From assembly GCA_020725145.1 (NCBI GenBank), contig DYFO01000011.1:1-47978 (forward strand): 47,978 nt of DNA, written 5' to 3'. The stretch comes from Symbiobacterium thermophilum. GTDB taxonomy: Bacteria; Bacillota; Sulfobacillia; UBA995. Made by a program: the position numbers and the translations under genes. The notes beneath the pieces are model-generated. The model saw only the letters and a program-made list of their open reading frames with translations, ran no database searches and had not been told where the DNA came from. Of this stretch, positions 7,226 through 14,761 are shown piece by piece; the stretch's first letter is position 1, and every line of letters begins with the position of its first letter.

Positions 7226-8731
7226 ATGACCTCCGGGATGTCTTCCACCTTCGAAATAGCGAGCTGTCTGCCGGTCGTGGCCGTCATGCTACCCCTGGTG
7301 GGCGCGGCGGCCGCCTACTTGGTCGGCCTGCGCTGGGGCTTGCTGCGGAACTGGCTGTGCTGCGCGGTGACCGCCGGGTCGCTGGCGCTCTGCCTGGCGA
7401 TGTACCCTGACATTGCTCGGGGCGGGGTGCTGGTGGCGCGGGCGGCGGTGCTCCTGCCTCTTGGCATCTCCTTCCGGGTTGATGTGCTCGGTTTTCTGCT
7501 CGCCACCGTTTCCGCGGCCATCTGGTTCCTGGCCACCCTGTACTCACTTGAGTACATGAGAGGCGAACACGGCGTCAATCGTTACTATGCCTTCCTCGTG
7601 CTCACGCTGGCGGGCTCGCTGGGGACCTTCCTCGCCGGCGACCTGCTCACCCTGTTCATTTTCTTCGAGCTGATGTCGTTGCCGGCGGCGGTCCTCGTCA
7701 TCCATGAGGAAACCCAAGAAGCGGTGCGGGCGGCCCTCAAGTACCTTTTCATGACCATCGGGGGAAGCTTGTTCTTCTTTTTCTCGATGGTGGCGACCTA
7801 CCAGTTCGCGGGCTCGGTAGCGCTGGGTGGAAGGGGCTTGGTGGGTGAGGCTTCGACGCTGGCCTTCCTTACTTTCATGGGCTTCGTGGTGGCCTTCGGC
7901 ATCAAGGCCGGCATGGTGCCGCTGCACGTATGGCTGCCCGACGCCCATCCGGTGGCACCGTCTCCGGCCAGCGCGCTTTTGTCGGGAGTGATGATCAAGA
8001 CCGGAGCTTACGGCATGCTCAGGGTCATGTACGAGATCTTCGGGCTGGACCTTCTACGGCAGACGGGATGGCCCTCTGTGCTGCTCGGGCTGTCGGTAGC
8101 CACTATTCTGCTGGGTTCGATGGTGGCCGTCACCCAGTTCGACCTCAAACGGCGGCTGGCCTACTCCAGCGTGGGACAGATGGGGTGCATCTTGCTGGGG
8201 ATGTCGCTCATGTCCGAACGCGCGCTGACCGGCGACGTCTTCCACTTCTTCGCCGATGCCGTGGCCAAGAGCTGCTTGTTTCTGTGTGCGGGGGTAATCA
8301 TGAAGGAGACCGGCAAGCGGGACATCCGCCAGTTCGGCGGCATCGGCCACCGCCTGCCGATAACCATGGCCTGCTTCGCGATAGCCGCCTTCACCCTGGT
8401 GGGAATCCCTCCGTTCAACGGATTCATCAGCAAGCTGCAGCTCAGTCTGGGGGCTTTCGACGCCGGGATGCCCGGCTACGCCCTCGCCCTGCTGGCCAGC
8501 AGCATGTTGAACGCCGTCTACTACCTGCCGATCGTGATCACGGCCTTCTTCGACCGCGCCGCCCCGGCGGCCGCCAACGGAGCGGGCCGCCGGCGGCTTG
8601 CGGAGGCTCACCCGACCATGCTGGCCCCCATCGTCGTGCTGGCTCTGGGCTGCGCGGTGTTCGCGCTGTCCTCCGAGAACTGGCCGCTACGCCTTTCGGA
8701 GACTGCCGCCAGGCTGCTCCTGCGGCGCTAG
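7226..8731 (+). CDS. Second MrpD-like (ND2/4/5 family) antiporter subunit
   Basis: This 501-aa polytopic protein has the proton-channel family motifs: LFIFFELMSLPAAVLVIHEE (channel glutamate), FGIKAGMVPLHVWLPDAHPVAPSP, FDLKRRLAYSSVGQMGCIL, and a lysine helix at DAVAKSCLFL. It is a paralogue of the preceding MrpD and more NuoM/NuoN-like than NuoL-like. ATG 7226 is preceded by GGGGAG at very short spacing; ATG 7238 in the same frame is a possible alternative. It lies between two other family members in one operon, so it probably adds a further ion channel to the complex. Confidence 0.9.
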   Translation: MTSGMSSTFEIASCLPVVAVMLPLVGAAAAYLVGLRWGLLRNWLCCAVTAGSLALCLAMYPDIARGGVLVARAAVLLPLGISFRVDVLGFLLATVSAAIWFLATLYSLEYMRGEHGVNRYYAFLVLTLAGSLGTFLAGDLLTLFIFFELMSLPAAVLVIHEETQEAVRAALKYLFMTIGGSLFFFFSMVATYQFAGSVALGGRGLVGEASTLAFLTFMGFVVAFGIKAGMVPLHVWLPDAHPVAPSPASALLSGVMIKTGAYGMLRVMYEIFGLDLLRQTGWPSVLLGLSVATILLGSMVAVTQFDLKRRLAYSSVGQMGCILLGMSLMSERALTGDVFHFFADAVAKSCLFLCAGVIMKETGKRDIRQFGGIGHRLPITMACFAIAAFTLVGIPPFNGFISKLQLSLGAFDAGMPGYALALLASSMLNAVYYLPIVITAFFDRAAPAAANGAGRRRLAEAHPTMLAPIVVLALGCAVFALSSENWPLRLSETAARLLLRR

Positions 8732-8744
8732 GAAGAGGGCGACG

Positions 8745-10937
8745 GTGCTGGTGTCTCTCACCGACTGCTTGCCGACCGCGCCGGTAATCCCGGCTGCTTC
8801 TCCAACCCCAGGTATGCTTCCCCTGGTGGTGCTGCTGGCGGCCTTGGTGGCCGTGCCCCTGGTAGCCCTGGCAGGGGCTTGGCGGGGTCACCGGGCGGCG
8901 GATCTTGGCCTTGTGGCCGCGTTGACCTTGCTGGGCACGCTGGCGGTGCTGTGGGTGACGGCCGGCGAAAGCCAGGTCGCCAGCCGGGTTCCGGGAGTGC
9001 TGGGACAGGGCCTCGATTTCGCGCTGCACCGGCCGGGCCTCATGTTCGCGCTGGTCAGCACGGGACTTTGGGCGGCGGCCACCGCTTTCGCCGCCGGGTA
9101 CGTGAGCCGGGCCAGAACCCGCTATTTCGTTTTCTCCACGCTGTGCCTGGCCGGTAACCTGGGCTTTTACCTGGCGGGGGATTTCTTCACGCTGTTCGTC
9201 TTCTTCGAACTGGTGTCGCTGGCCTCGTATGCCCTGGTGGTCCACGAACAGGACGAAGAGGCACTTGCCGCCGGCAGGCTTTATCTTTACCTGGGGATCC
9301 TGGGCGGGTTGAGCATCCTGGGCGGGCTTTTGGTGCTGGGCTCCATCACCGGTGGCACCGCTTTCGCGCCGGAGGTGAAGCTCGCGGGCCGGGCCGGCGG
9401 GCTGGCCGTCGCATTGCTGGTGCTGGGCTTTGCCGTAAAGGCAGGCCTGGTGCCCCTGCACTTTTGGCTGCCGCGTGCCCACCCGGCGGCGCCCACGCCG
9501 GCGAGCGCGCTTCTGTCGGGTGTGGTCATCAAGACCGGCATCTACGGTATCGCACGGACCCTGGGGCTACTGGCGGCAGATCAGGCCGCCGTCGCAGGGC
9601 AGCTCGTGCTGTGGGTGGCGGCGGCCACCATGCTGCTGGGCGGCACGCTGGCGCTGTGCGAGGTCAACGTCAAGCGCCTGCTGGCCTACAGCAGCGTAAG
9701 TCAGATAGGGTTCATCACCTGCGGTCTGGCCTGTGCCTTGCTGCTGGCAGACGATGGCGCCATCGGCATGGCCGGTGCCCTCTTTCACGTGTTCAACCAT
9801 GCTTTCTTCAAGGGGACGCTGTTCATGCTGGTCGGCATGGTGTACCTGCGCGCACACCGTCTGGAGTTGACCTCCCTCCGCGGAGCAGGCAGAGGTCTGC
9901 CCCTGGTGGGGGCGGCCTTCCTGGTGGCGGCGGCCGGCATGGCAGGAGTCCCGGGGTCCGGCGGCTATGCGAGCAAGACGCTGCTGCACGAAGCGCTGGT
10001 AGAGGCGGCCCACATCGGAGTGCCGGGACTTGGGCTCGCCGAGGTCCTTTTCAAGGCGGCGGCCGCGCTCACCGTGGCCTACGCCGCCCGTCTTTGCTAC
10101 GTGCTGTTCATCTCCAGACCAGAGGAGCGCCGCCCCGGCGGTGAACGGCCGGTGGAGCAGGGGCTGACCCTCGGCCTGGGGGGGCTGATGCTGGCGGTGG
10201 GACTGCGCCCGGGCCTTTGGCTTGAACGCCTCGTGCTGCCGGCGGTGACGGGGCTCGGCTACGGGGGCAAGGCCATCGAACACCTCGGCCACGTCGAGTT
10301 CTTCGGCTTGGCCGCGATCAAGGGCGCGCTCTGGCCGCTCGCGCTGGGCCTTGCGCTCTTTGGGTATCTGCTCCGACGGGACTTCCGAGTGGCGCTGCCG
10401 TTGCCCGGCTGGTCCATGGCACGGGTGGTCACGGCCGTGACGCGCGGCGGCGAAGCGGCCTGCCGGCTGGCGGAACGGCTGGATGCCATGCTCGACCCCT
10501 CGTGGGTGGCACGGTGGGGTGGGGCGCTGTGCCACCTGGTTGGGCGCCTTGACACCATCTTCGATCCCGCCCGTGCCTTGCGGTACGGCGAGGATGCCTG
10601 CCGCATCGCCCGTGAGTTCGACGCGGCCATGGACCCCGAACGGGCGCTGTTCCGCCCGGAGGTCGAGGGTGCCCCAAGTGGCGTTGATGCCGCTGCGGGG
10701 TGGCCGGCGAGATGGTTCGACCGGCTGGCGCACGCGCTGCGGGCCTTCGGCGGGTGGGTGAAGTCGGCGGTGTCGGACGCGCTGGGACAGGTGGTGCGGG
10801 CCGACCCGACGCTTGGGGAGAAGTCGGAGGCACCCCCCGGACGCATGTCCCTGATGAACCTCAATGTGGCGGGGATGATGATCGTGAGCGTGGTCGTCGT
10901 GGCCCTGCTGCTGCTGGTGGTGCTCAGCGGCCGGTAG
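8745..10937 (+). CDS. Third ND4/ND5-like antiporter subunit with C-terminal repeats
   Basis: A 730-aa protein. Residues 1 to about 545 form the polytopic ND family core, with LFVFFELVSLASYALVVHEQ, FAVKAGLVPLHFWLPRAHPAAPTP, NVKRLLAYSSVSQIGFI and HVFNHAFFKGTLF. The C-terminal 180 residues are unusual: three consecutive 23-residue repeats (569-591, 592-614, 615-637; bases 10449-10655) share G1, C5, D12, D16 and P17. An amphipathic helix and one final membrane span follow. The start is GTG 8745, with GGAAGAGGG about 6 bases upstream; GTG 8751 is also possible. The extended length recalls NuoL/MrpA, but the MrpA C-terminal domains are encoded separately upstream. Confidence 0.88.
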   Translation: MLVSLTDCLPTAPVIPAASPTPGMLPLVVLLAALVAVPLVALAGAWRGHRAADLGLVAALTLLGTLAVLWVTAGESQVASRVPGVLGQGLDFALHRPGLMFALVSTGLWAAATAFAAGYVSRARTRYFVFSTLCLAGNLGFYLAGDFFTLFVFFELVSLASYALVVHEQDEEALAAGRLYLYLGILGGLSILGGLLVLGSITGGTAFAPEVKLAGRAGGLAVALLVLGFAVKAGLVPLHFWLPRAHPAAPTPASALLSGVVIKTGIYGIARTLGLLAADQAAVAGQLVLWVAAATMLLGGTLALCEVNVKRLLAYSSVSQIGFITCGLACALLLADDGAIGMAGALFHVFNHAFFKGTLFMLVGMVYLRAHRLELTSLRGAGRGLPLVGAAFLVAAAGMAGVPGSGGYASKTLLHEALVEAAHIGVPGLGLAEVLFKAAAALTVAYAARLCYVLFISRPEERRPGGERPVEQGLTLGLGGLMLAVGLRPGLWLERLVLPAVTGLGYGGKAIEHLGHVEFFGLAAIKGALWPLALGLALFGYLLRRDFRVALPLPGWSMARVVTAVTRGGEAACRLAERLDAMLDPSWVARWGGALCHLVGRLDTIFDPARALRYGEDACRIAREFDAAMDPERALFRPEVEGAPSGVDAAAGWPARWFDRLAHALRAFGGWVKSAVSDALGQVVRADPTLGEKSEAPPGRMSLMNLNVAGMMIVSVVVVALLLLVVLSGR

Positions 10938-10949
10938 ACGGTGACATGT

Positions 10950-11132
10950 CTAGCCCTTCGGACCCTCGGGTTCTTCCCGCGGCCCGTAACGGTCGAGCTC
11001 CTTCTCCAACCGTCGAAGTCCCGCCTTGCCCAGGGTGGCCAGTACGCCGGCCCGGAAGCTCTCGTAATCGGGAAAACCGAAGCGGCTGGCAAGGGCGTGC
11101 TCCATGGCCTTGCGCTTTCCCTCATCGGTCAT
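10950..11132 (-). CDS. Small 60-aa basic/acidic helical protein
   Basis: A 60-aa reverse-strand frame starts at ATG 11132, with AGGAGG about 7 bases upstream; an earlier in-frame ATG at 11138 is too close to that site. The product is hydrophilic and probably helical (MTDEGKRKAMEHALASRFGF, then KAGLRRLEKELDRYG) and ends in an acidic, Pro-rich tail. No family was recognised. It converges on the antiporter operon (12-base gap) and diverges from comM. The strong ribosome binding site and sequence character argue that it is real. Confidence 0.7.
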   Translation of the reverse strand: MTDEGKRKAMEHALASRFGFPDYESFRAGVLATLGKAGLRRLEKELDRYGPREEPEGPKG

Positions 11133-11216
11133 CGACATCCCTCCTCTTCCGCTATTGTTTCCGGGCGGGAGGATCCCGCATGCCATGGTAGTAGTTACCA
11201 GTCGGAGGTGGTGTCG

Positions 11217-12743
11217 GTGCTCGCCCGGGCGCTGGGTTGCACCCTGGTGGGAATACAGGCACGGGTGGTGGAGGTTGAGGTGGACATCAGTCCGGGGGTT
11301 CCCGCTTTCGACCTCGTGGGTCTTCCCGATTCGCCGCTGCGCGAGTCGCGTGAACGCGTGCGGTCGGCCATCCGCAACTCCGGCCTGGAGTTTCCGTTGC
11401 GCCGCATAACCGTCAACCTGGCGCCCGCCCACCTCCGCAAGGAAGGGCCGGGCCTGGACCTGCCGATAGCCGTCGCCATCCTCGCCGCCACCGGGCAGGT
11501 GGCCCGAGACCGCCTTGGGGGATGGGTTCTGGCGGGGGAGCTCGCCCTGGACGGCCGGGTCAAGCCGGTCAGCGGGGTGCTGCCGATGGCTCTTGCCGCC
11601 AGGGCCGCAGGGAAGGCCGGTATGCTGGTCCCCGCGCCCAACGGACCCGAGGCGGCCCGGGTGCGCGACCTCACGGTGCTGACGGTGGACTCCCTGGCGG
11701 AGCTGGCCGGGTGGCTGCGGGGCCAGGCGGAGCTGCCCCGGCCCGACGGCCGGGAGACGGAAGTGGTCGCCCCCGGTGAGACGCTCGACTTCCTGGATAT
11801 CAGGGGGCAGCAGGTCGCCAGGCGCGCCCTGGAGGTGGCGGCCGCTGGAGGACACAATTGCCTGCTGGTCGGTCCGCCGGGAACGGGCAAGACCATGCTC
11901 GCGCGACGCCTCCCCGGCATCCTGCCCGAGCTGTCGGATGCCGAGGCGCTTGAGGTGACGGCGATTTACAGCGTGGCCGGACTGCTCCCTCCGGGAGTAG
12001 GCCTGGTACGCCGCCCTCCCTTCCGCAGCCCGCACCACAGCGTCTCCGCGGCAGGACTGGTGGGAGGGGGAAGGGTTCCCCGGCCGGGCGAGGTCACGCT
12101 CGCCCACCGCGGCGTGCTCTTCCTTGACGAGTTCGCCGAATTCGACCGTGAGGCGCTCGAGGTGCTCAGACAACCCCTGGAGGACGGAGCGGTCACCATC
12201 GTGCGCGCCGAGGCGGTGGTCAGCTATCCCGCCCGCTTCATCCTGATCGCCTCCATGAACCCCTGTCCGTGTGGCTACGGGGGCGACCCCACACGACCGT
12301 GTGCCTGCACGCCCCACGCCGTGCAACGTTACCGCTCCCGTGTCTCCGGACCCCTGTTGGACCGCATCGACCTTCAGGTAGAGGTCCCGCGCCTGGACTG
12401 GCGTGAACTCGAGGAACACCCTGCCGGTGAGCCGAGCGCGATCGTGCGCGAACGGGTGGTGCGGGCCAGGGCTCTTGCGCGTGACCGGCTGTCGCCGTCG
12501 GGGTTGGCGCTCAACGCCGAAATGGGACCGTCCCACGTCCGCAGGTTCTGCCGGCTCTCCCGGGAGTCGAGGTTGCTGCTGCGCTCGGCTTACGAACGTC
12601 TGGGACTCAGCCTGCGGGCGCACGACCGCATCCTCAAGGTGGCGCGAACGGTGGCCGACCTGCAGGGCAGCCGGGAGATCGAGCCCGCCCACCTGGCCGA
12701 AGCCGTCCAGTACCGGGTACTGGACCGTGATCCCGCGCGTTGA
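11217..12743 (+). CDS. comM: YifB/ComM-family magnesium-chelatase-like AAA+ ATPase
   Basis: A 508-aa protein of the YifB/ComM family. In some bacteria ComM is a DNA branch-migration helicase used in natural transformation; in others the role is unknown. Domains in order: an N-terminal Lon-protease-like fold (MLARALGCTLVGIQARVVEV, VEVDISPGVPAFDLVGLPD, residues 1-170); AAA+ Walker A GPPGTGKT near residue 220 and Walker B GVLFLDEFAEF; a cysteine cluster (MNPCPCGYGG, RPCACTP) and the C-terminal Mg-chelatase domain. GTG 11217 gives the usual N-terminus and has GGAGGTGG 6-7 bases upstream. dprA lies about 9 kb downstream. Confidence 0.95.
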   Translation: MLARALGCTLVGIQARVVEVEVDISPGVPAFDLVGLPDSPLRESRERVRSAIRNSGLEFPLRRITVNLAPAHLRKEGPGLDLPIAVAILAATGQVARDRLGGWVLAGELALDGRVKPVSGVLPMALAARAAGKAGMLVPAPNGPEAARVRDLTVLTVDSLAELAGWLRGQAELPRPDGRETEVVAPGETLDFLDIRGQQVARRALEVAAAGGHNCLLVGPPGTGKTMLARRLPGILPELSDAEALEVTAIYSVAGLLPPGVGLVRRPPFRSPHHSVSAAGLVGGGRVPRPGEVTLAHRGVLFLDEFAEFDREALEVLRQPLEDGAVTIVRAEAVVSYPARFILIASMNPCPCGYGGDPTRPCACTPHAVQRYRSRVSGPLLDRIDLQVEVPRLDWRELEEHPAGEPSAIVRERVVRARALARDRLSPSGLALNAEMGPSHVRRFCRLSRESRLLLRSAYERLGLSLRAHDRILKVARTVADLQGSREIEPAHLAEAVQYRVLDRDPAR

Positions 12744-12800
12744 GACACGGCGGCCGTGGGCTGAAGGAATAGCGCTATAACGGCGCGAACACAAAGTGGC

Positions 12801-13127
12801 ATGGCGGCCAGCCTTGCCCCACGCGAACTCGGGCTGCTCAAAGAGCTCAAGCGCGCCCGGGCCCGAGGAGAACGGCCCACTCCCTTCTCCCTGGGCTCGC
12901 TGCTCGGTGTGAGCGTGGAAGAGCTGGAAGCTTTGCTGGAGCGCCTTTTCGAGTTGGGCCTGGTGGAGTGGGAGGTGTCCATCCCGGGAGCGACGGGTCC
13001 GTGGGGACGCCTCGCGTCCACGGCCGGCCGGTCGCGTTGGTCGCCGCGCATCACCCGTCGCGGGCTGGACCTGGTGCGAGCCCCTCGCCCGGGGCGACCG
13101 CGCAGGCGAGGGGGAGTTCGCACCTGA
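12801..13127 (+). CDS. Winged-helix-like hypothetical protein
   Basis: A 108-aa hydrophilic protein. Residues 5-60 look like a winged helix-turn-helix: LGLLKELKRARARG, then LGSLLGVSVEELEALLERLFELGLVEWE, with ITRRGLDLV near residue 85 as a possible wing or terminal helix. The C-terminus is strongly basic. No specific family was recognised. The stop overlaps the CTG start of the following binding-protein gene as CTGA, so the two are probably translated together. A regulatory role is inferred only from the fold. Confidence 0.72.
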   Translation: MAASLAPRELGLLKELKRARARGERPTPFSLGSLLGVSVEELEALLERLFELGLVEWEVSIPGATGPWGRLASTAGRSRWSPRITRRGLDLVRAPRPGRPRRRGGVRT

Positions 13128-14701
13128 AGCTGCGCTGGCTAGGCACGCTCATGGCGCTGACGCTGCTGGCGGTCGGGGGATGCCGGCCCACCGACGACGG
13201 CGTCGGCCTGGCGGCGGGTCCGCGGCGCGGAGGCCGCCTGCTGATCATCGCCGGTGGGCTGCCTGCCGTCCCCGATCCGCACGTGGCGACGGTACCGCAT
13301 CCTGCACACTCGCTGCTCTTCGAAACCCTCCTTGTCCGCGGGCCGCTTGGGTGGGATGGCGGTCCGACGGCGCCGGCCGTGGCCCTGTACCCGCAGCTTG
13401 CGGCGGCCTGGTCGGTCTCCGAGGACGGCCGCGAGATCACGCTTGTGCTGCGGCGGGGCGTGAGCTTTCACGACGGACGCCCCCTGGATGCCGCGGCGGT
13501 AAAGGCCAACCTCGATCGCATCCTGGCGCTGCCCGCGGGCAACGCGGCGCGTGACTTGCTGGTCGATCTGCGACAGGTGGAAGTGATCGACGAGGCCCGG
13601 GTGCGCCTCCGCCTGCGGCGGGCCAACCCGGCCATCTGGCAGGCCCTGGCCAGTCCACTTCTGTCCATGGTTTCCCCTGGCTCGTGGGAGGGCGCTGGCT
13701 GGGCCGGCACCGGGCCCTACCGCCTTGAGGCATGGGGTCCGGACGAGGTGCGGGTGGTGCGTAACGAGGCCTACAGCTGGGCCCCGGCCTTCTACCGGAA
13801 CACGGGGCCTGCCTTTCCCGAAGAGGTGAGGCTGGTGACCGCCGCCGACCCGGTCGACGGACCGTACCTCAGGCTCACGGCCGGGGAGGGTACGGTCCCG
13901 CATGTGCGGTCTCCCGGCGAGGGGCTCCTCTACCTTTGCTGCAACCTCGGGGAGGAGGTGCTGGCAGACGCTGCGGTGCGCAGGGCGGTGGCCTGTGCGA
14001 TCGACCGCGACGCGCTGGTGGCGGCGGCCCAGGCCGCCGAGGGATGGTGGGTTGCCACCTCGAGCCCGGTTGCCCCGGGGTTGTGGGGCTACGACCCGGC
14101 GACCGCCGGTTTCTTTCCGCCGGGCGGCGGCGCCCTTGCCTCCCAGCTCCTGGCGTCTTCGGGCTGGACCAGGACCTCCCCCGACGGCCGGCTGACAAGA
14201 CAGGGAGTGCCGCTGCGCCTGGAGCTCCTGGTGCAGGACCGTCCGGCCACGGTGGCGGTGGCCTCGGAGCTTGCCCGCCAGCTGGGTGAACTCGGCATGG
14301 TCCTGGAGGTCAAGGTGGTCTCGGCGGGCGATGCGCTGGCACGGGCGGCCCGGGGGCAGTTCCAGTTGCTGCTGGCAGGTTACCAGTGGGGACCGGATGC
14401 CGACGTGCTGCACTACTTCTTCCATTCCTCGCGGCGGGGAGCCACCAACCGCGGGGGATACGCGTCTGCCGACGTGGACCCTTTACTGGAAGCCGCCCGG
14501 CTGGAGATGGACCCCCGCCTGCGGTGGTCGATGTACGGCCGGGCACAGCGTTTTCTCCTGAGCGATCTGCCCTGGGTGCCACTGCTGGCACCCGCCCTGC
14601 CGGTGGATTTCGACCCCGAGGCGGTCCCGGGCTTGCTGGTCGGACCGGCCGGGAGCCTGTGGTTGCACGACGTGTGGCTGCCGGGAGGTGTCGGGCGGTG
14701 A
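13124..14701 (+). CDS. Family 5 (peptide/nickel-type) ABC substrate-binding lipoprotein, CTG start
   Basis: A 525-aa extracellular solute-binding protein of the DppA/OppA/NikA superfamily. Features: a lipoprotein signal (MKLRWLGTLMALTLLAVGGC, lipid Cys20), YPQLAAAWSVSEDGREITLVLRRGVSFHDG, a typical RAVACAIDRDALV segment, and GYQWGPDADVLHYFFHSS. The signal peptide needs the CTG at 13124 as start: it overlaps the previous stop (CTGA), has GGGGGAG about 8 bases upstream and supplies the Lys/Arg n-region. The next candidate, ATG 13151, would leave only ten residues before the Cys. No permease or ATPase genes accompany it, so it is an orphan receptor; its substrate cannot be read from the sequence. 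Confidence 0.9.
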   Translation: MKLRWLGTLMALTLLAVGGCRPTDDGVGLAAGPRRGGRLLIIAGGLPAVPDPHVATVPHPAHSLLFETLLVRGPLGWDGGPTAPAVALYPQLAAAWSVSEDGREITLVLRRGVSFHDGRPLDAAAVKANLDRILALPAGNAARDLLVDLRQVEVIDEARVRLRLRRANPAIWQALASPLLSMVSPGSWEGAGWAGTGPYRLEAWGPDEVRVVRNEAYSWAPAFYRNTGPAFPEEVRLVTAADPVDGPYLRLTAGEGTVPHVRSPGEGLLYLCCNLGEEVLADAAVRRAVACAIDRDALVAAAQAAEGWWVATSSPVAPGLWGYDPATAGFFPPGGGALASQLLASSGWTRTSPDGRLTRQGVPLRLELLVQDRPATVAVASELARQLGELGMVLEVKVVSAGDALARAARGQFQLLLAGYQWGPDADVLHYFFHSSRRGATNRGGYASADVDPLLEAARLEMDPRLRWSMYGRAQRFLLSDLPWVPLLAPALPVDFDPEAVPGLLVGPAGSLWLHDVWLPGGVGR

Positions 14702-14761
14702 AACCTCACTTTTCCGGGATACGTACTACTGCTCAGAGCGATACGGGAGGAGCAGGCCGAC

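Noticed and set aside
10449-10655. DNA tandem repeat or CRISPR-like array
   Set aside because: The 69-base units lie in frame within a coding gene and have diverged at the DNA level. They are protein repeats, not an array with spacers.
10950-12794. 614-codon reverse-strand open frame covering comM
   Set aside because: It is the antisense shadow of a clear YifB/ComM gene. Only its last 60 codons, outside comM and with their own ribosome binding site, are kept as a gene.
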